Source: Pokkaliibacter sp. MBI-7 (GTDB lineage Bacteria; Pseudomonadota; Gammaproteobacteria; Pseudomonadales; Balneatricaceae). Taken from it: DNA of 64,000 bases. The stretch is from positions 1,839,501 through 1,903,500 of the forward strand of contig NZ_JARVTG010000002.1 in NCBI RefSeq assembly GCF_029846635.1, written 5' to 3'. Under the pieces are notes generated by a model that ran no database searches, was not told the DNA's origin, and saw only the letters and a list, made by a program, of their open reading frames with translations. The number at the start of each line of letters is the position of its first letter. Positions within the stretch are counted from its first letter, which is position 1. The translations under genes were made by a program, and so were the position numbers. Positions 60,713 through 64,000 of this stretch are shown here, one piece after another.

Positions 60713-61942
60713 ATGACAGCACCTACGGCGGGGCGACTACGTATTGTTGCCGATGAAAATATGCCGGGTCTTACCACCCTTTTCAACGACATCGGCAGCC
60801 TGACTGCGCTCCCCGGCAGAACTATTACCAGGCAAGACTTGCTGCAGGCCGATATTCTTCTGGTACGCTCGATTACCAGAGTGAATCAGGCACTGCTGGA
60901 AGGAACACCCGTTAAGTTTGTCGGCAGCGCCACTATCGGAACCGATCACCTGGACATACCCTGGCTGGACAACAATCATATCACCCATACCAATGCCCCC
61001 GGATGTAACGCTGACTCCGTTGCCGATTATGTTATTGCCGCCCTGGCTCATCTGTCTCATCAGGACGGCAGCAACTGGTTTACCAACAAGACCGCCGCCG
61101 TTATCGGTGCCGGCAATGTTGGCAGCAAGGTTGTCCAACGCTTGCGAGGCCTCGGTCTGCACGTTCTGGTAAACGACCCACCACGTCAGCAACAACATCC
61201 AACTGATGATCCGCACTTTGTCGACCTGAATACAGCCCTCAGTGCTGATATAATCTGCTGCCACACGCCACTGGTAAGATCAGGCGACTTCCCAACCTAT
61301 CATCTTCTGAATGAGCCTCAGATCAGCGCCATACGCCCCGGCACATTACTGCTGAATGCAGGTCGTGGAGACGTCATCAACAATCAGGCACTTCTAGAGC
61401 GGATGCAACGACAAAACGATCTGGAACTGGTTCTGGATGTATGGGAAAACGAGCCACGCCCGTTACTGGACCTAATTCCGTACACTCGCATCAGCACTCC
61501 GCATATTGCGGGATACAGCCTTGATGGACGATTACGAGGCAGCTGGATGATCTACCAGGCGCTGTGCAAATTCGCTGGCATTCAACCCACAGTCTCTTTT
61601 GACCAGCTGGTGCCGGAGCCCACCATCCGGGCAGTATCCTGCACAGCCTCCATTTCATTGCCGGAATGCTTTAACCTGATCCCTCTGGCACTCGATTTGA
61701 GCCGGGAGGACCAGCGTTTTCGTCGAACATTGAGCGCTGCAGTGGCTGACGAGCTGGCATCTGCCTTCGATACGCTGCGAAAGACTTACCCGCTCTCACG
61801 TGAACTACGTCAACTACAGGTTAGAGTGGACAAGCAAACGACTGCCACCTATAACAAGCTGACGTCATCTCAGCAGCCACAGCCTGATGCTGCAGAAACG
61901 ACAAAACTATTGCATGCTCTAGGCTTTTCGATAACGGAATAA
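60713..61942 (+). CDS. pdxB: Erythronate-4-phosphate dehydrogenase
   Basis: The 409-residue enzyme oxidises 4-phosphoerythronate in pyridoxal phosphate synthesis. It has the D-2-hydroxyacid dehydrogenase plan: VADENMPGL at the N-terminus, VGSATIGTDHLD, NAPGCNADSVADYV (about 97-110), the NAD loop GAGNVGSKV (about 133-141), LNAGRGDVINN with catalytic Arg, DVWENEP, and HIAGYSLDGRLRGS with catalytic His. A C-terminal domain (about 300-409) special to PdxB is present though divergent. AAGAGAG precedes the ATG. The PilZ gene begins three bases after its stop. Confidence 0.94.
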   Translation: MTAPTAGRLRIVADENMPGLTTLFNDIGSLTALPGRTITRQDLLQADILLVRSITRVNQALLEGTPVKFVGSATIGTDHLDIPWLDNNHITHTNAPGCNADSVADYVIAALAHLSHQDGSNWFTNKTAAVIGAGNVGSKVVQRLRGLGLHVLVNDPPRQQQHPTDDPHFVDLNTALSADIICCHTPLVRSGDFPTYHLLNEPQISAIRPGTLLLNAGRGDVINNQALLERMQRQNDLELVLDVWENEPRPLLDLIPYTRISTPHIAGYSLDGRLRGSWMIYQALCKFAGIQPTVSFDQLVPEPTIRAVSCTASISLPECFNLIPLALDLSREDQRFRRTLSAAVADELASAFDTLRKTYPLSRELRQLQVRVDKQTTATYNKLTSSQQPQPDAAETTKLLHALGFSITE

Positions 61943-61945
61943 TCG

Positions 61946-62635
61946 ATGACGGTGGATCAAGACAGTACCCCTCACTCCCTTGACGATTTAGCATTACGCA
62001 TTGGCGATCCGCTCTATCTGGAAACGCTTTCACCCACTACACGATATGTAGTGCGTTTAATGGGTTATGTAGCGGGAAAAAGCATGCTGGTTACCGCCCC
62101 TCTTGCACAAGGGCGCCCCATCCTGCTGAAGGAAGGCAAGCCAATACGCGTAAAGCTATTGGCAGAAAACCGTGTTTGCGGCTTCAGCACCGTTGTCATC
62201 AAAGCCTGCATGACACCATTCAATTATCTGCATCTGAGCTACCCCAAGGATATTGAAGTACTGGAATATCGTAAGGCCAGTCGCATCAGTGTGCGCCTGA
62301 TCGTATCGCTGGATGAAATGGTTGAAGACAGCACGCCAGGTAGATGGCCCAAGCCTGCACTCTGTACCGACATCAGCACAACGGGGGCCAAGATCAGCTC
62401 GAGCGAACCGTTGGTAGATATTGGTGAGTCACTCTATATGACGGCCCGATTAAGCGTGGCCAATGTGGAGCAAATCGTTCGCATCCCACTGATTATCCGG
62501 AACAGAACACTGGAGGAGGATGAAGGAGGCCAGACCATATTCCATCATGGCGCCGAATTTGCCTATTTGGATGAAGAAACCAGGGTAGTACTGTCAGGTT
62601 TTGTGTATGAACAGATACTAAAAAACAAACGATGA
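61946..62635 (+). CDS. PilZ-domain protein, YcgR-like
   Basis: The 229-residue protein has an N-terminal YcgR-type beta domain (about 15-105) and a C-terminal PilZ domain with both cyclic di-GMP motifs: RKASR (109-113, the RxxxR site) and DISTTG (142-147, the D/NxSxxG site). It should respond to cyclic di-GMP, slowing flagella or acting on pili; the target is not known. It starts three bases after pdxB and is probably cotranscribed with it, although the functions look unrelated. Confidence 0.87.
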   Translation: MTVDQDSTPHSLDDLALRIGDPLYLETLSPTTRYVVRLMGYVAGKSMLVTAPLAQGRPILLKEGKPIRVKLLAENRVCGFSTVVIKACMTPFNYLHLSYPKDIEVLEYRKASRISVRLIVSLDEMVEDSTPGRWPKPALCTDISTTGAKISSSEPLVDIGESLYMTARLSVANVEQIVRIPLIIRNRTLEEDEGGQTIFHHGAEFAYLDEETRVVLSGFVYEQILKNKR

Positions 62636-62680
62636 CCGTTAGTTTTTCTAAAAATAAGGGTAGCGAAAGCTTAAAAGAAA

Positions 62681-62698
62681 GGGTGGCCAAGACCACCC
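62681..62698 (+). terminator. Hairpin after the PilZ gene
   Basis: GGGTGG and CCACCC form a 6-bp stem with a 6-base loop, 46 bases past the stop. Without a T-run it is a weak terminator call. Confidence 0.35.
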
Positions 62699-62793
62699 GA
62701 CAAGAAGGGGTGTATCACTACTACTTCAATCAAGCGTAAGCAAGACGTATAACCTGCTTTCACCATGCCTAATCCCTAGCACAAACCTGACAA

Positions 62794-62869
62794 TGGCGTC
62801 CCATAGGGAGTTCGAAGCCCTGTTACCGCCATGAAAGGGCGGTGTACAAGACCACTAGACCAATGGGAC
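62794..62869 (-). pseudogene. Degenerate tRNA-Glu (TTC)
   Basis: 76 bases clearly derived from the tRNA-Glu of the 15-kb array: acceptor stem, anticodon TTC and CCA are kept. It differs at about nine positions. One breaks the near-invariant G53-C61 pair (C opposite T), another breaks a pair in the D-stem (GTAC for GGAC), and position 38 is changed from C to T. No promoter or partner tRNA was seen. It is most likely non-functional. Confidence 0.75.
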
Positions 62870-63011
62870 GAAAACGGACAATCAGCTTTGCAGTGCGCAA
62901 TTTTGAAGGAGCGCATATGTTACTGACTTGCTACAGACAGGTCAAGAATGCTTATAACATTTCCCCACTCAATACAAGCCATTGATAACGCAAAAAAAAT
63001 ATCACTCCCGC

Positions 63012-63040
63012 TTGACCTGATCTAACCATCTCATTAATAT
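63012..63040 (+). promoter_or_regulatory. Promoter of the Asn-Pro tRNA cluster
   Basis: TTGACC (63012-63017), a 17-base spacer and TAATAT (63035-63040) are followed by GCGCCCCGC, the same GC-rich discriminator style as the other tRNA promoters. The first tRNA begins 24 bases later. Confidence 0.8.
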
Positions 63041-63064
63041 GCGCCCCGCAGTTGAGCAAGTCGT

Positions 63065-63140
63065 TCCTCGATAGCTCAGTCGGTAGAGCAGCGGACTGTT
63101 AATCCGTTGGTCGCTGGTTCGAGTCCAGCTCGAGGAGCCA
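63065..63140 (+). tRNA. tRNA-Asn (GTT)
   Basis: 76 bases, anticodon GTT in CTGTTAA, acceptor TCCTCGA/TCGAGGA, encoded CCA. Confidence 0.97.
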
Positions 63141-63142
63141 TT

Positions 63143-63219
63143 CGGAGTGTAGCGCAGCCTGGTAGCGCGTCTGCTTTGGGAGCAGAATGTCGGGGGTTCG
63201 AATCCCTCCACTCCGACCA
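63143..63219 (+). tRNA. tRNA-Pro (TGG), copy 1
   Basis: 77 bases, anticodon TGG in TTTGGGA, encoded CCA; begins two bases after tRNA-Asn. Confidence 0.97.
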
Positions 63220-63259
63220 ACTCATGCATTTTCCACTCTACACAGTCAGTTTGACATAT

Positions 63260-63336
63260 CGGAGTGTAGCGCAGCCTGGTAGCGCGTCTGCTTTGGGAGC
63301 AGAATGTCGGGGGTTCGAATCCCTCCACTCCGACCA
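63260..63336 (+). tRNA. tRNA-Pro (TGG), copy 2
   Basis: Identical to copy 1; spacer of 40 bases. Confidence 0.97.
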
Positions 63337-63390
63337 CTGATGTTAAACTTGATACCTTTTACTCCAGCAAGACTAAAGTCTTGTACCTGT

Positions 63391-63467
63391 CGGAGTGTAG
63401 CGCAGCCTGGTAGCGCGTCTGCTTTGGGAGCAGAATGTCGGGGGTTCGAATCCCTCCACTCCGACCA
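63391..63467 (+). tRNA. tRNA-Pro (TGG), copy 3
   Basis: Identical to copy 1; spacer of 54 bases, unrelated to the first spacer. Confidence 0.97.
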
Positions 63468-63553
63468 TCCTTCGTTACTATCAAATACATACTCAACTTG
63501 ACTAAGATGCCGACTGGCGTAGCCTTAGCGTGGTTCTCTCACCAAGGTTCACC

Positions 63554-64000
63554 ATGAGCGTATCAACCTCTCAACCATCCCGCACAGGCAACGGGCCTAT
63601 TCGTGTTGGTATCATTGGCTACGGCTTGTCAGCCAAAGTATTTCATATCCCCTTTCTCCGAACTCTGCCTGAGTACCGCCTGCAAGCTATCTGCAGCAGC
63701 CGAACAGCTGAGATCAACGAAGCGCTACCCGGTATCAAAGTTGTTGAAGCGCCGTCCGACCTCTGCGCCGATGATGATATCGATCTCATTGTAATCACCA
63801 GCCCCAATAGCAGCCATTTCAACCTGGCACACATGGCACTGAAACATTACAAGCATGTCGTAGTGGAAAAACCCTTTACGACATACTCAGAGCAGGCATT
63901 CGAGCTGGCAGAGTATGCTGATCAGCAGCACTGTTGTATCAGCGCCTTTCACAATCGCCGCTGGGATGGCGACTTCCTGACAGCTCGCCAACTCATGGAG
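63554..64000 (+). CDS. Gfo/Idh/MocA-family oxidoreductase, N-terminal part (3' end outside window)
   Basis: The first 149 residues are present. After a short polar start, the NAD(P)-binding Rossmann fold begins with IRVGIIGYGLSAKVFHIPFL (about 16-35), then ICSSR, VITSPNSSHFNLAHMALKHYKHVVVEKPFT (about 82-111, with the EKP motif), and AFHNRRWDGDF (about 132-142), typical of the YdgJ-like branch. The substrate is probably a sugar or polyol derivative and cannot be named. AAGGTTCACC before the ATG gives a good ribosome site. Confidence 0.88.
   Translation, partial: MSVSTSQPSRTGNGPIRVGIIGYGLSAKVFHIPFLRTLPEYRLQAICSSRTAEINEALPGIKVVEAPSDLCADDDIDLIVITSPNSSHFNLAHMALKHYKHVVVEKPFTTYSEQAFELAEYADQQHCCISAFHNRRWDGDFLTARQLME

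Noticed and set aside
63002..63501. Frames with repeated GSASALGAECRGFESL on the + strand and similar on the - strand
   Set aside because: Translations of the three identical tRNA-Pro genes.

Overview
The window reads as chromosomal DNA of a free-living, probably marine gammaproteobacterium. It has a cytochrome bo3 operon, a type IV pilus core next to coaE and yacG, a YadG/YadH exporter, queF, an alaA/msrB/htpX neighbourhood, intracellular PHB mobilisation and many tRNA genes. Gene order and protein likeness recall Pseudomonadales/Oceanospirillales. That placement is inference from gene content; no rRNA is present. No phage, integrase, transposase, plasmid function or CRISPR array was seen.

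Layout. 0-3.3 kb: tail of a CobW-type GTPase, a palindromic intergenic element, an NTF2-like protein, and an amidohydrolase behind a three-copy operator array, then a 0.9-kb gene-poor gap. 3.3-8.2 kb: cyoABCDE with an upstream FNR/ANR-type site and a hairpin between cyoD and cyoE. 8.2-17 kb: tRNA-Ser, a thioesterase/nitroreductase pair, two membrane-anchored proteins of unknown function, queF, a YadGH-type ABC exporter, a PA2817-like protein and four tandem Glu-Gly tRNA pairs. 17-25 kb: a fused two-domain acyltransferase resembling ornithine-lipid synthase OlsF, a PHB depolymerase, an orphan PotF-like polyamine-binding protein, rluB, and a yciO/rnm pair. 24.6-31 kb: two pilins divergent from pilBCD-coaE-yacG, then phhB.

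31-41 kb: a PRPP-synthetase homologue, an AlkB-like dioxygenase, a flavodoxin, and a probably iron-regulated locus (imelysin, di-haem DUF1111 protein, second imelysin, Tat-exported DUF1513 protein, and a convergent di-haem peroxidase) with Fur-like sites at both outer ends. 40.7-49 kb: yhhQ behind what looks like a class I preQ1 riboswitch, an RNA m5C methyltransferase, class I fumarase, apbE, trhP (yegQ) and thpR. 49-54.4 kb: a LuxP-like autoinducer-2 binding protein overlapping a sensor kinase whose periplasmic half resembles LuxQ but whose output half is a NarX/HisKA_3-type kinase, followed by a LysR regulator divergent from dsdA. 54.5-64 kb: four Val/Asp tRNA pairs, a YajG-like lipoprotein, msrB, alaA, an unknown gene, htpX, a WGR-like small protein, pdxB, a PilZ protein, a degenerate tRNA-Glu, one tRNA-Asn and three identical tRNA-Pro genes, and the start of a Gfo/Idh/MocA oxidoreductase.

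The most interesting system is the LuxP-like/hybrid kinase pair at 49.2-52.1 kb: every residue that binds AI-2 in Vibrio LuxP is present, but the LuxQ phosphorelay domains are replaced by a two-component kinase of a different family. Second is the riboswitch on yhhQ, which together with queF links two steps of queuosine metabolism. The tRNA arrays share one promoter design with GC-rich discriminators, a pattern known for stringent control.
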